A stretch of DNA of 64,000 nucleotides from Geoalkalibacter subterraneus (GCF_000827125.1 NZ_CP010311.1:1116001-1180000); one strand, 5' to 3'; positions 35,050 to 44,014 are shown, counted from the first letter of the stretch. Made by a program: numbers and translations. The notes: generated by a model from the sequence alone, not told the origin.

Positions 35050-35892
35050 ATGGATAACGGGACAACCAACCCTCCAAAATGGATTGAACCACTGCTGTTC
35101 GTGGCGGCCTCCGTTCTTCTTGGCGCAGTTGCATTTGTTCTCATAAAAGGCGGGTCCGAAATCGACCACCAGGGCGGACCGATCGCGGATATCACCGTCA
35201 ACCTCAACGGAGAGCCTGTGCGCGAACACTGTGTGACCTGTCACACCGAGGGCGGAAGACCTCTGCAGGAAAGTGGGGTGCGGGCCAGTGCCCCGCACCC
35301 GGATATCGCCCCTCACAGAATCGATCTTCTTGGTTGCACAAGCTGTCATCTTGGCGAGGGGATGGCCCTTGACGAGCGCATCTCACACGGGCTGCCCGGT
35401 TTTGGCGCAAGAAAGATTCTTTCTGGTCAGCAACTGCAGGCGCGCTGTTTTGCCTGTCATCCTCTTAAGCCGTTGCCTGGCGCTGATGAGGCCTGGAGCG
35501 GATACGTTCTTTTTCAGGAAAAGGGGTGCGGCCTGTGCCACCGTATCGCTGGTGCACAAGCCGGCGGGCGGTTCGGGCCGGACCTGAGCGACATTGGATC
35601 GCGTTTTGGGCTGGAAAAACTGGCTGAATCCATCAAAGATCCCGACCTCTCGCCGCCCAATTCCATCATGCCGCGCTTTCCCCTCTCGAGTTCTCAGGTG
35701 CGAAGCCTGAGCTATTTTCTCAAGAGCCGGATCGCAGACCCGTATTTGGGCAGGTGCGGCCATGAATCGCAGGCAATGGCTGCAACGGTTTGCACTCTGG
35801 ACCATGGCCGGCAGCGCCTTTGCCATCCTGGGGGGCATCCTGCTCGATGTCTGGCGGGCTGCGGGTCTCTTTTCGACCAGCCACTGGCGTGA
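35050..35892 (+). CDS. Membrane-anchored tetrahaem c-type cytochrome (tail frame doubtful)
   Basis: The 280-codon frame has an N-terminal transmembrane anchor (about residues 14-33) and four CxxCH haem sites: CVTCH (61), CTSCH (96), CFACH (133) and CGLCH (160). A class I cytochrome-like end follows (GPDLSDIGSRFGL, SIMPRFPLSSSQVRSLSYFLKSR). The last 44 codons overlap the Rieske gene in another frame and look like out-of-frame sequence, so the original stop was probably near 35763 and a small indel occurred before it. It would work in periplasmic electron transfer next to a Rieske/cytochrome b complex, but that complex is damaged here. Confidence 0.7.
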   Translation: MDNGTTNPPKWIEPLLFVAASVLLGAVAFVLIKGGSEIDHQGGPIADITVNLNGEPVREHCVTCHTEGGRPLQESGVRASAPHPDIAPHRIDLLGCTSCHLGEGMALDERISHGLPGFGARKILSGQQLQARCFACHPLKPLPGADEAWSGYVLFQEKGCGLCHRIAGAQAGGRFGPDLSDIGSRFGLEKLAESIKDPDLSPPNSIMPRFPLSSSQVRSLSYFLKSRIADPYLGRCGHESQAMAATVCTLDHGRQRLCHPGGHPARCLAGCGSLFDQPLA

Positions 35893-36202
35893 AGTGGGGC
35901 GTCTTGCCGATTTTCCCCGCGACGGCACCTATCCCCTGCCTGCCGAGCGCATCGCTGTGGTGCGCAAGGGCGGACGTCTTGCCGCCATCAGCCTCGAGTG
36001 CACTCATCTCGGCTGTCTGGTCAATGCCCTGGAGAGCGGATTTTTCTGCCCCTGCCATGGCAGCGAACCGGGACGCTGGTTCGCGGGGGACCGTCTCTGG
36101 CTGATTCTTATTCTTGCCGCCATCCTGGTCAGCCAGGCGGCCTTTATTGTTATAGGCCAGTATCTGCGCGGCGAAAACTGGAAGTTCGTTATCCCCTTCT
36201 GA
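35762..36202 (+). pseudogene. Rieske iron-sulfur protein fused to a foreign membrane tail
   Basis: Residues 1-104 are a normal ubiquinol-oxidase/bc-type Rieske protein: a twin-Arg-like start MNRRQWLQRF, a membrane anchor and the cluster motifs CTHLGC (80-85) and CPCHG (96-100). After SEPG the Rieske fold stops and a hydrophobic tail follows (residues 111-146, LWLILILAAILVSQAAFIV, ending WKFVIPF). That tail resembles the end of a separate membrane protein, perhaps a cytochrome b-type subunit. An in-frame deletion between two adjacent genes explains this. A few residues of the Rieske fold after the second motif are lost, so function is unlikely. Confidence 0.68.
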
Positions 36203-36222
36203 AACCAAAAGGAGTCAACACC

Positions 36223-36729
36223 ATGAAAAAAATTATGCTTATCCCGTTCTCCCTGTTTGTCGTTGTCTTGTTTTTCGCCCTCGTTCAGACCAGCTTTGCC
36301 GCCCAGAACGATGAGGCTTTCACCCGGGTGCTCAACACCTCCATGGCAGATCTGACCGAAGAGGCCCGACAGATATTGGAAAATCGCTATCCGGACGAAA
36401 CCTGGGAGCAGTACGACTTTCCCTCTTACGTCTATACCAGCGATGCGGTGGAGACAGGATACGGGATTGCCGTCAAGGAGCCCGAACTGCTGTCCCACTT
36501 CAAATGCTACTGCTTCTGCGACGCCATGGGGCATCAGAGCCTGTTGTGGTGCTTTCTCAAAGAGGGGAAGCTGGAGAAAGGTTTCGACGCTCACGGCGCC
36601 GACTGTAATGTCTGCTACGGCCAGGCGATGATGGCCCTGCTCTGGGATGAGGCTGGAATCCCTGTGGAGCGGATGCAGCAGGGATACGAGAAAAAATTCG
36701 AGCGGTTGATCGAGCAGTTCGGCAAGTGA
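36223..36729 (+). CDS. Exported PCYCGC-like cysteine-motif protein
   Basis: This 168-residue protein has a signal peptide (IMLIPFSLFVVVLFFALVQTSFA) and a core with FKCYCFCDAMGHQSLLWCF, a variant of the PCYCGC motif. HGADCNVCYGQAMMALLWDEAGIPVERM completes the pattern known from PCYCGC-family proteins. The family is of uncertain function; the Cys cluster suggests metal or haem binding. AAAGGAG precedes the ATG. Its position after the Rieske remnant and before a copper ATPase gene fits a metal role but does not prove it. Confidence 0.72.
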   Translation: MKKIMLIPFSLFVVVLFFALVQTSFAAQNDEAFTRVLNTSMADLTEEARQILENRYPDETWEQYDFPSYVYTSDAVETGYGIAVKEPELLSHFKCYCFCDAMGHQSLLWCFLKEGKLEKGFDAHGADCNVCYGQAMMALLWDEAGIPVERMQQGYEKKFERLIEQFGK

Positions 36730-36844
36730 GCCGAGCCGCGACCAGGTGCTGCAATTGGGCTGCTGCGAGTTGCTGTTCAGCCTGTCTGTGCTACTTGTTG
36801 TGTAGGTAGGCGCTGAATTTCCCGAATGTTCTGAGGAGGAGCTG

Positions 36845-39148
36845 ATGAAAGATCCTGTCTGCAACATGGACGTTTCGCCTGACGATGCCGCCGCTTCCTT
36901 CGAATATGAAGGGGAAACCTATTATTTCTGCTCCGAGAAATGCCGGGACAAATTTCAGAGTGATCCCAAGGCGGTTCTCGAAAAAAAAGAAAAGAAGAAG
37001 GAAGAGGAGAAAAAAACGGCCGGAGATGACGAGCGTGAGTATACCTGCCCCATGCACCCCGAGGTGGTACAGAAGGGACCCGGATCGTGCCCTGAGTGCG
37101 GGATGGATCTCGAGCCTAAGGAGGTCACCGCTGACGAGGAGCAAAGCCCCGAGCTCAAGGCCATGACCCGGCGTTTCTGGGTCTGCCTTGCTCTGACACT
37201 GCCGGTGTTCGTCCTCGCCATGTCCCACGCTATTCCCGGTGTCACCCTGCACCAGATCCTCTCGAAGACCGCGCAGAACTGGGTTCAGCTAGTGCTGGCC
37301 ACGCCGGTGGTGCTCTGGGGCGGATGGCCCTTTTTCGTGCGCGGCTACAAGTCCATCGTCACCTGGCGGCTGAACATGTTCACCCTGATCGCCATTGGTA
37401 CCGGTGTGGCCTGGGTCTACAGCATCGTGGCGACCCTGGCGCCGCAGATCTTTCCCGATGCCTTTCGGGGCCCGCAGGGCAATGTCGCCGTCTACTTCGA
37501 GGCTGCCGCAGTCATCGTCACCCTGGTGCTGCTCGGCCAGATGCTCGAGCTGCGCGCCCGTCATCGCACCAGCGGCGCCATTAAGGCTCTGCTTGGCCTG
37601 GCGCCGAAGACCGCCCGCATCGTGCGCGAGGACGGCAGCGAGGACGATATCTCCCTTGAGGAGGTACAGAAAGGCGATCGCCTGCGGGTGCGCCCGGGAG
37701 AAAAAGTCCCGGTGGACGGCATTCTCCAGGAAGGTTCGAGCTCTGTCGACGAGTCAATGATTACTGGCGAGCCCATGCCGGCGAAGAAAGGCGAAGGCGA
37801 CCAGGTCACCGGCGGTACGTTGAACAAGAGCGGCACTTTCATCATGGAGGCCGAACGTGTCGGACGCGAGACCATGCTCGCGCAGATCGTGAAGATGGTC
37901 TCCGAGGCGCAGCGCAGCCGAGCGCCTATTCAGGGGCTGGCGGACAAGGTCGCCGGCTGGTTCGTCCCCGCCGTGGTAGGGGTCAGCATCCTGACGTTTA
38001 TTGTCTGGACTCTGGTCGGTCCGGAGCCGCGGCTGGCCCATGCGCTGGTCAACGCCGTGGCGGTGCTGATCATCGCCTGCCCTTGCGCCCTCGGCCTGGC
38101 CACGCCCATGTCGATCATGGTCGGCACCGGACACGGTGCGACCCATGGAGTGCTGATCAAAAATGCCGAGGCCCTCGAAACCATGGAGAAGATCGACACC
38201 ATCGTTGTCGATAAGACCGGAACCCTGACCGAGGGAAAACCCCGGTTGACGGAGGTTGCGGCCAGCGCCGATTTTTCCGAAGACGACGTGCTGCGTCTGG
38301 CGGCAAGCCTCGAGCAGGGCAGCGAGCACCCTCTGGCCGAAGCCATCGTGGCCGAAGCCAAAGAGCGGGAACTGGAACTTTCATCGGTGGACGATTTCGA
38401 CGCAAAAACCGGCAAAGGGGTTATCGGCAGGGCAGGCGAGACAAAGGTCGCCGTCGGCAACCTGAAGCTGTTCGAGGAATTGTCCATTGACGCAGGCGAT
38501 CTTGTCGAAAGAGCCGAAAATCTGCGCAAGAAAGGGGCCACAGTCATGTTTGTGGCCATCGACGGCAAACCGGCAGGCCTTCTCGGGGTCTCAGACCCCA
38601 TCAAGGAAACTACCCCTGAGGCTATCAAAACATTGCAGGAGCAGGGCATAAGGGTGGTCATGCTTACCGGCGACAGCCGCACCACAGCCATGGCGGTAGG
38701 GCAGAAGCTCGGCATTGATGAGATCGAGGCTGAAGTTTCCCCTGACCGTAAAAATGAGATCGTCGCCCAGTTTCAGGACGAGGGGCGCATGGTCGCTATG
38801 GCCGGCGACGGCATCAATGACGCCCCGGCACTGGCGCAGGCCCATGTGGGTATTGCCATGGGCTCGGGAACCGAGGTGGCCATGGAGAGTGCCGGCATCA
38901 CCCTGGTCAAAGGCGACCTGACCGGAATCCTCAAGGCGGTGAGTCTGAGCCGCGCGACGATGCGCAACATCCGCCAGAACCTCTTTTTCGCTTTTATTTA
39001 CAACAGCCTCGGTATTCCCATTGCCGCCGGCCTCCTCTATCCCTTCTTCGGTATTCTGCTCAGCCCGATGATCGCTGCGGCGGCCATGAGCATGAGCTCG
39101 GTATCGGTGGTGGGCAATGCCCTGCGGCTTCGGAGGCTGGAGTTGTAA
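36845..39148 (+). CDS. copA: Copper-type P1B ATPase with YHS and metal-binding N-terminus
   Basis: The 767-residue metal exporter starts with a YHS domain (about residues 1-45, DPVCNMDV...[11 protein letters not shown]) and a Lys/Glu-rich linker. A heavy-metal-binding domain follows (about 66-92, [10 protein letters not shown]...[10 protein letters not shown]) in place of the usual HMA domain. The pump core has TGEPM (about 307), the ion-site CPC (412-414), the phosphorylation motif DKTGTLTEG (about 456) and [13 protein letters not shown] and the N-terminal domains point to Cu+ or Ag+. GAGGAGG lies before the ATG. It is complete, unlike the remnant at 34029. Confidence 0.93.
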   Translation: MKDPVCNMDVSPDDAAASFEYEGETYYFCSEKCRDKFQSDPKAVLEKKEKKKEEEKKTAGDDEREYTCPMHPEVVQKGPGSCPECGMDLEPKEVTADEEQSPELKAMTRRFWVCLALTLPVFVLAMSHAIPGVTLHQILSKTAQNWVQLVLATPVVLWGGWPFFVRGYKSIVTWRLNMFTLIAIGTGVAWVYSIVATLAPQIFPDAFRGPQGNVAVYFEAAAVIVTLVLLGQMLELRARHRTSGAIKALLGLAPKTARIVREDGSEDDISLEEVQKGDRLRVRPGEKVPVDGILQEGSSSVDESMITGEPMPAKKGEGDQVTGGTLNKSGTFIMEAERVGRETMLAQIVKMVSEAQRSRAPIQGLADKVAGWFVPAVVGVSILTFIVWTLVGPEPRLAHALVNAVAVLIIACPCALGLATPMSIMVGTGHGATHGVLIKNAEALETMEKIDTIVVDKTGTLTEGKPRLTEVAASADFSEDDVLRLAASLEQGSEHPLAEAIVAEAKERELELSSVDDFDAKTGKGVIGRAGETKVAVGNLKLFEELSIDAGDLVERAENLRKKGATVMFVAIDGKPAGLLGVSDPIKETTPEAIKTLQEQGIRVVMLTGDSRTTAMAVGQKLGIDEIEAEVSPDRKNEIVAQFQDEGRMVAMAGDGINDAPALAQAHVGIAMGSGTEVAMESAGITLVKGDLTGILKAVSLSRATMRNIRQNLFFAFIYNSLGIPIAAGLLYPFFGILLSPMIAAAAMSMSSVSVVGNALRLRRLEL

Positions 39149-39247
39149 AGTCGAGCCGCCACCTGGAGCAATCCCAAGAAAAGCACCCGTGAGCAAATGA
39201 TTAGATAAAGGGGCATTGCGGCGCTCCTTGGTTGTTTTTGGAAAAAA

Positions 39248-39285
39248 CAAAGGGCGAAAAGATTTTGATGTCTTTTCGCCCTTTG
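39248..39285 (-). terminator. Intrinsic terminator of the small membrane-protein gene (copy 1)
   Basis: A perfect 15-bp stem (39248-39262 with 39271-39285) has an 8-base loop. On the minus strand it is followed by a TTTTTT run. It sits 24 bases after the stop of the small gene and may also end copA transcription from the other side. Confidence 0.85.
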
Positions 39286-39308
39286 AAGTGATTGATGTCA
39301 GAATGCGT

Positions 39309-39524
39309 TTAGTTGATCTGGTGCTGCTGCTGCTCGCGGCCGAAGCTTTTAGCGACGCCGAAGAGTACCAGGAATGCCGGGACCAGTTGGGCGACCACGA
39401 TCAGGCCGAAGAATCCGATGAAGGCCCAGACCAGCAGTCCGCTGTGTTCCGTTGCGCCGGCGGCGGCGAGGGCGGGAGAAGCAATACCGAGCAGGGTCAA
39501 TGTGGTCAACAGAGTCGCTTTCAT
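39309..39524 (-). CDS. Small membrane protein of unknown function (copy 1)
   Basis: This 71-residue protein has a signal-like hydrophobic start (MKATLLTTLTLLGIASPALA) and a second membrane segment (LVWAFIGFFGLIVVAQLVPA, running on to FLVLFGVAKSF) with a short polar tail rich in Gln. It is almost identical to a 70-residue protein at 61113 and shares the leader as well. AAGGAGG precedes the ATG, and a -24/-12 promoter lies 75-91 bases upstream. I do not recognise the family. Sigma-54 control and duplication suggest a regulated membrane or envelope role. Confidence 0.82.
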   Translation of the reverse strand: MKATLLTTLTLLGIASPALAAAGATEHSGLLVWAFIGFFGLIVVAQLVPAFLVLFGVAKSFGREQQQHQIN

Positions 39525-39962
39525 GATGTTACCTCCTTTTCAGGGTTATCCGTGAGTGGCAAAGTCCACTGTGTTTTTTCGTTGTTGTCTTTCTATATAG
39601 CATCAGCGATGCCAAGTATTGTTTTTCGTGGAGATATCCTATTAAGTTGCCGTAAATTCTGCATAAATTTTTTAACCACGAGCTGGTTTGCCCTATGTGC
39701 TCCCGATTAGGATAATATTTTTTTTATACACCCACGAAGAGATTTGAGGGCCGGGTAAATGCTTATTTTTCTGTTAAGCGTCTGAAATGACAACAAAAAT
39801 ATTGGAGTTGTTTCGTGTATGAAAACGATATGCGGTCAATAATAAAAACATTGGGCTGAAGATTTCGGAGCGGATGATATTCTTTTTGCGGGTCGCGATG
39901 AGTGCGAAGCCTTCCAGGTGTAGATCCGAATATCTTTGATAGAATCTCTGCCATGCTGACAG
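39525..39962. other. Upstream region of the small membrane-protein gene (copy 1)
   Basis: These 438 bases hold the leader, the sigma-54 promoter and an AT-rich upstream stretch partly conserved with the second copy. No independent gene is supported. The short hydrophilic frame at 39763-39954 has no ribosome binding site. Confidence 0.5.
39599..39615 (-). promoter_or_regulatory. Sigma-54 promoter of the small membrane-protein gene (copy 1)
   Basis: On the minus strand TTGGCATCGCTGATGCT gives the GG and GC pair ten bases apart. The matching site at the second copy is TTGGCACCGCTGATGCT. Transcription would start about 62 bases before the ATG. Confidence 0.75.
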
Positions 39963-40346
39963 ATGTTTCAGGCGATTGACCTGCACGGGATCAGAACCAA
40001 ATCTTTTTGTGAAAATGGGAGGGAAAAATGGCGAAAGGTCGAAGTGGTCGAAGATTCCTTCCAGGGCAACGAAGTGGAAGGACGTCCGGAGGATGTCATC
40101 AGGGCGATCCGTGACAATTTCAAGGGGGCCTATATCGCCAACGGCAATTATTCGGCCGATGAAGCCCGGCAGCGGATCGGGGATGGTCTCTGCGATCTGG
40201 TCACCTTTGGGAGATTGTTTATCTCCAATCCTGACCTGCCGGAGAGATTCAGACGCAATGCAGCTCTGAATGAATATGACAAAGACACATTTTACGGTGG
40301 GGATGAACACGGATATACGGATTATCCCGCACTTGGAGATCGATAA
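39963..40346 (+). pseudogene. C-terminal remnant of an Old Yellow Enzyme-type oxidoreductase
   Basis: From about codon 40 the frame matches the end of NADH:flavin oxidoreductases of the OYE/NemA group: VIRAIRDNFKGAYIANGNYSADEA, DLVTFGRLFISNPDLPERFR and NEYDKDTFYGGDEHGYTDYPAL. The N-terminal two thirds of the TIM barrel and FMN site are missing. The first 40 codons look unrelated. It is not functional as an enzyme. Confidence 0.75.
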
Positions 40347-40393
40347 GCACGATACGACCGAATCGCTGCCTGTTTTCGATTCTCGTCGAAAAT

Positions 40394-41485
40394 TTACTGG
40401 GGGCCTCGTTCCCCGCCGGGTTTGTTCATATTGGCGATGTCATCGACTTCGGCGCGGACCCGGGGGAGGCATTCGGGGTAGTTGGATTGAAGCCAGGACA
40501 GCAGCTTCTCCCTCACGGCACAGCGCAGGTCCCAGGCTGTCCCGGCATCATGGGCGCTCATCAGGGCGCGCAATTCCATCGTTTGATTGTCGGTCCCTGT
40601 GACCTGCAGCCCCCAGACTTTGCCATCCCAGCCTTCGCAATCCTTCAGAATCACGTGCAGTTGCTCGCGAAGCGCCTCGACCGGCAGGCGGTAGTCGGCA
40701 TAAATAAATACAGTCCCCAGGATGTCCGCACTGACCCGGGTCCAGTTCTGGAATGTGTTGTCGATGAAATAGGTGATCGGGACGACAAGCCGGCGCAGAT
40801 CCCAAATGCGTACGACAACGTAAGTCAGGGTAATCTCCTCGATGCGGCCCCATTCCCCTTCGACAATCACCACATCGTCAATGCGGATCGGCTGCGTCAG
40901 CGCAATCTGGATGCCGGCAAAAAGCGTCGCCAGACTTTTCTGCGCGGCGAAGCCCACGATTATCCCGGCAATCCCCGCTGAAGCCAGGAGGCTGACGCCG
41001 ATCTGGCGAATTTTTTCAAAAGTCATCAGCATGGAAGATGCGCCGATGATGCAGATGATCACCACCATGATTTTAACCAGAACATTGACCTGGGTGTAGA
41101 TCGTTCGCGCCCGCAGATTGTCGCTTTTGTCCAAGCTATGGTTGTGCAGGATCAGGTCGCGCGTGACAAAAACAGCCGAAACCATAAGCCAGCTCAGCCC
41201 GCCGATGAAAAGAAGGCTGAAAATGTGCCGCAGAATTGCGATGACCTCATCGGAAAGTCGCAGAGAGGGGGTAATCAGCAGGAGAATGGCCAGGGGCAGC
41301 AGCAGCCGCGCGGGACCTTCGAGATTGCGGACGATGCTGTGAAGCCAACGGTTCTGGGTTTTCGCCGCCAGTTTGTCCAGAATCTTGAACAGGATCTTAT
41401 GCAACGCACCGCCGACGATTGCTCCTAGAATCAGGATCCCGACAGGGATCAGTACGTTGAACCATTCCCGGATCTCAATATCCAT
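40394..41485 (-). CDS. MscS-family mechanosensitive channel
   Basis: This 363-residue inner-membrane channel releases solutes on osmotic downshift. It has four to five predicted membrane segments. The pore-lining helix and the beta domain motif follow: LLASAGIAGIIVGFAAQKSLATLFAGIQIALTQPI here spans about residues 162-196, then DDVVIVEGEWGRIEEITL. A C-terminal alpha/beta domain ends near residue 340. GGAGATC precedes the ATG. It stands alone between remnants and has no visible operon partner. Confidence 0.9.
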   Translation of the reverse strand: MDIEIREWFNVLIPVGILILGAIVGGALHKILFKILDKLAAKTQNRWLHSIVRNLEGPARLLLPLAILLLITPSLRLSDEVIAILRHIFSLLFIGGLSWLMVSAVFVTRDLILHNHSLDKSDNLRARTIYTQVNVLVKIMVVIICIIGASSMLMTFEKIRQIGVSLLASAGIAGIIVGFAAQKSLATLFAGIQIALTQPIRIDDVVIVEGEWGRIEEITLTYVVVRIWDLRRLVVPITYFIDNTFQNWTRVSADILGTVFIYADYRLPVEALREQLHVILKDCEGWDGKVWGLQVTGTDNQTMELRALMSAHDAGTAWDLRCAVREKLLSWLQSNYPECLPRVRAEVDDIANMNKPGGERGPQ

Positions 41486-41677
41486 GGGATCTCCTCCAGA
41501 TGGGAATTCAAAACTTCCGACCAGTTTGTATCATCACCATGATAGCGGTTGCGTATGATTCATCAAGCGGGATGGCCCTTCGTTGGGTTTTATGGGCCAC
41601 AATTATGCGTGATCCAGCATTGAATCCATCCTGATTTCACGCCAGGGTGGACAGATTCATCCAGCGATAAAAATCGC

Positions 41678-41797
41678 GAATGCATGGGGCAGGGCGCGGC
41701 CAATATCGCCTCAGGGTTTCTCGGCGGCATGGCCGGCTGCGTGATGATCGGCCAGTCGGTCATCAATATCAAATCGGGTGGGCGTGGGCGCCTATGG
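41678..41797 (+). pseudogene. Internal fragment of a SulP-type anion transporter
   Basis: About 40 codons read [20 protein letters not shown] and [16 protein letters not shown], the highly conserved core of SulP/SLC26 transporters. No start, and nothing before or after in the frame, belongs to the family. It runs directly into a UspA remnant. Confidence 0.8.
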
Positions 41798-41873
41798 CCA
41801 CTCCCGCATACGTCATCTGCTCATCGGCAGTACCACCACTGAAATGCTGAAGAAAATCGAACGTGTCTTTGCT
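41778..41873 (+). pseudogene. C-terminal fragment of a universal stress protein
   Basis: [20 protein letters not shown] followed by EMLKKI is the C-terminal nucleotide-binding signature of UspA-like proteins. The rest is absent, and the frame then continues into unrelated sequence. It overlaps the SulP fragment in another frame, so a deletion has joined the two genes. Confidence 0.75.
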
Positions 41874-41981
41874 GCTGCTACGGTAAAAGTCTGCCGCCTG
41901 GATTTTCTAAATCTCCAACGCGGTCTTTTTTCGGGTGTTCAGAGTCTGAAAATCGGATTGCTGGACAAGATAGAGATTGTT

Positions 41982-42025
41982 TGCTCTGCGGTGTTCCTCC
42001 AACCCTGGAAGGAACATCGCAGAGC
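41982..42025 (-). terminator. Hairpin terminator of the hydroxyacid dehydrogenase gene
   Basis: The arms TGCTCTGCGGTGTTCCT and AGGAACATCGCAGAGCA pair over 17 positions with one G-T wobble. It lies 26 bases after the stop of the minus-strand gene. Confidence 0.65.
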
Positions 42026-42050
42026 AGTGATGATCGGTTTTCTCTTTGGT

Positions 42051-42917
42051 TTATTTTCGCAGGACCTTGATCACCGCCGAGAAATCTTCCTCGCCCAGAC
42101 CCTGCTCAAGTGCCTGTGAATAGATCTGGCTGACCGCGTCTGCCGCGGGGAGCTTGAGACCTGCTTTTTCTCCCGCCTCCCGGGCAAGCTGCAGCCCTTC
42201 GTAGACATATTTAAGTGCCAGGTTGCGGGAGAAGTTACCGCGTGCGATGGAGCGTGCCTTGGCGTTGAAGAGGGGGGAGGCCGCGCCGCCCGAATCAAGG
42301 ACTTCGATGATCTTTTCGGGGCTGAAGCCAAGCTTTTCACCCAGGGTCAGCCCTTCGGCCAGAGCCTGCATCAGTTCGGCCTGCACCACGTTGGCGACAA
42401 ACTTCATGCGAGTGGCATCGCCCACATCGCCGACGTGAATGATGTGAAGACCCAGCAGAGAGAACGGTTCGTGGCAGCGGCTCAGCAGCGTTTCATCCCC
42501 GCCGGCAAGAATGGTCAGAAGCCCGTTGGCGGCATGTTCCTTGGTCCCCCATACGGGCGCCTCAAGAAAGAGAGCCTTGCGCTCTTTGGCGGCCTTGTCG
42601 AGTTCCAGGGTCACCTCGAGGCTGTGAGTGCCCATGTCGACCAGAATCGTTCCGGGCTCGAGGGCATCGAGAAAAGCCCGGTCGCCCGAGAGCATTTCCT
42701 CTGTCTCCTGGCGCTCGGGGAGGATGATGATGACCATATCCTTGTTGCTTGCGACATCATGGAGCGTTTTGGCCTCCTTGGCGCCCAGACGGACAAGGTC
42801 TGCGACGGCATCGGGCTGCCGGTCATAGACGGTCAGGTTGTAATTGCCCTTCAACAGGTTCATCGCCATGTGGCGACCCACAGTTCCCAGGCCTATAAAG
42901 CCGATTTCTTTTACCAT
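42051..42917 (-). CDS. NAD(P)-dependent beta-hydroxyacid dehydrogenase
   Basis: This 288-residue protein belongs to the 3-hydroxyisobutyrate / 6-phosphogluconate dehydrogenase-related family. It has the Rossmann motif IGFIGLGTVGRHMAMNL (about residues 4-20), the DMGTHS substrate segment and the catalytic Lys in RMKFVANVV. Members in Geobacter reduce succinic semialdehyde or glyoxylate; the substrate here is not fixed by sequence. The start at 42917 is set by GGAGG five bases upstream of the ATG and the family N-terminus. It stands alone with its own terminator. Confidence 0.85.
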   Translation of the reverse strand: MVKEIGFIGLGTVGRHMAMNLLKGNYNLTVYDRQPDAVADLVRLGAKEAKTLHDVASNKDMVIIILPERQETEEMLSGDRAFLDALEPGTILVDMGTHSLEVTLELDKAAKERKALFLEAPVWGTKEHAANGLLTILAGGDETLLSRCHEPFSLLGLHIIHVGDVGDATRMKFVANVVQAELMQALAEGLTLGEKLGFSPEKIIEVLDSGGAASPLFNAKARSIARGNFSRNLALKYVYEGLQLAREAGEKAGLKLPAADAVSQIYSQALEQGLGEEDFSAVIKVLRK

Positions 42918-43125
42918 TTTCACCTCCGGGGTTGCTGTCAATATACGACGGTTGCCGAAAAGCTCCGATTAAATACATGAACCCTAACTATAGCAAAAGG
43001 TAAATTGTGCGCTACTTATAAATTGCGGAAAGTTCCTTTTGATCTCCGGTGGCGATGGGCACCAATCTTTAAGTGGTGGTGGGAGGCGTGGGGATATTTT
43101 TGCCCCAACCGACCCGCAAATGTCA

Positions 43126-43131
43126 TATAAT
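43126..43131 (+). promoter_or_regulatory. Candidate -10 box of the methyltransferase gene
   Basis: TATAAT lies 43 bases before the ATG. The best upstream hexamer, TTGCCC at 43100, has a long 20-base spacer, so only the -10 is called. Confidence 0.3.
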
Positions 43132-43173
43132 CGAGCCTTTCCGGCATTTATGCAGGCCTGTAAGGAATAGTCG

Positions 43174-44013
43174 ATGTCGTACAATTATGATTTCAAACGA
43201 TGTAAATTCTGCGGAGAAACTGCAGCTGAGCCGCTGTACCGTCTCGACGGCGGCAAAATCATATACCGCTGTACGGCTTGTGATTTCCATGCCATCGACT
43301 TTCTCGACCTTCCGGCCGATACTTCTTCTCCCGATGCGGGCACGCCTCTGGATGAGACTTCACGAGCTTATATGGAGGAGCGGCTGCGAGGGTACGATCC
43401 GCTGCCGACCCAGCGTCTCGATCTGATAAAAAGGTACTTTGGTCTGCAGGGAGCCTCCTGCCTCGATATTGGAGCGGGGGTGGGGCAGTTCATGGTGCTC
43501 CTGGCCGGGGAGGGGGCGGAGGTCCATGGTCTGGAGCCGAGCCGCATGCGCCGCGAGTTCGCCCGTCTGAAGTTCGGTCTGGATCTATTCCCGCATACGA
43601 TCGAGCAGTTCGGCCAACAGGAGGAAAATGCCGGCCGTTTTGATCTGGTGACCCTGTGGGATGTTATCGAGCATGTCAACTTCCCGGTGGAGACCATGGA
43701 AGCGGTGCAGCGTGTGCTGAGACCCGGTGGGATGCTGTTTGTCGATACGCCTTCGCGGGAGGCGGGGTCGTACCGCTTCAGCGAATGGCTTTATCGCCTC
43801 ACCGGCGGGAAGATTTCTCTGTATCTTGATTCTTTCTATTCCGCGGCGCCTTTCGGCCACAAGCAGATTTTTCGTCCCCGCCAACTTGCACAGCTTGCCC
43901 AGAAAGCGGGTTTTGATGTCGTCAGCTTGAAATACGGCTATGAAGACAGAGCCGGGTTGTCCGCCTTTGTGCGCCCCCGCAATCGGCTTGTGCTTGTCTG
44001 CCGTCGGCCGTAG
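43174..44013 (+). CDS. Class I SAM-dependent methyltransferase with zinc-ribbon N-terminus
   Basis: This 279-residue protein starts with a CKFCG...CTACDFH zinc-ribbon-like region (about residues 10-38). A Methyltransf_11/23 domain follows with the SAM motif CLDIGAGVGQFMVLLA (about 93-108) and VTLWDVIEHVNFPVETM and LRPGGMLFVDTPS further on. Related proteins act on O-antigen sugars or quinone-like small molecules; no neighbour reveals the substrate. GGAATAG precedes the ATG. Confidence 0.83.
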   Translation: MSYNYDFKRCKFCGETAAEPLYRLDGGKIIYRCTACDFHAIDFLDLPADTSSPDAGTPLDETSRAYMEERLRGYDPLPTQRLDLIKRYFGLQGASCLDIGAGVGQFMVLLAGEGAEVHGLEPSRMRREFARLKFGLDLFPHTIEQFGQQEENAGRFDLVTLWDVIEHVNFPVETMEAVQRVLRPGGMLFVDTPSREAGSYRFSEWLYRLTGGKISLYLDSFYSAAPFGHKQIFRPRQLAQLAQKAGFDVVSLKYGYEDRAGLSAFVRPRNRLVLVCRRP

Positions 44014-44014
44014 A

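Larger units (their letters stand above)
39309..39652. repeat. Segmental duplication, copy 1 (small gene plus promoter)
   Basis: About 340 bases covering the gene, leader and promoter match 61113-61453 with only a handful of substitutions and one 3-base difference. Weaker similarity extends further upstream (about 39720-39860 against 61505-61665). Confidence 0.9.
41486..42050. other. Gene-poor region with fused remnants
   Basis: Apart from the two short remnants listed separately (41678 and 41778) and a terminator hairpin near 41982, no gene is seen in these 565 bases. Confidence 0.6.

Noticed and set aside
39763-39954. Minus-strand small gene upstream of small gene copy 1
   Set aside because: The counterpart at 61562-61747 shares only the part that belongs to the conserved non-coding block; no start signal and no conserved frame.
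41778-42119. A 113-codon gene beginning with the UspA-like signature
   Set aside because: Only the first 30 codons are UspA-like. The rest runs through a terminator hairpin and the antisense of the next gene.
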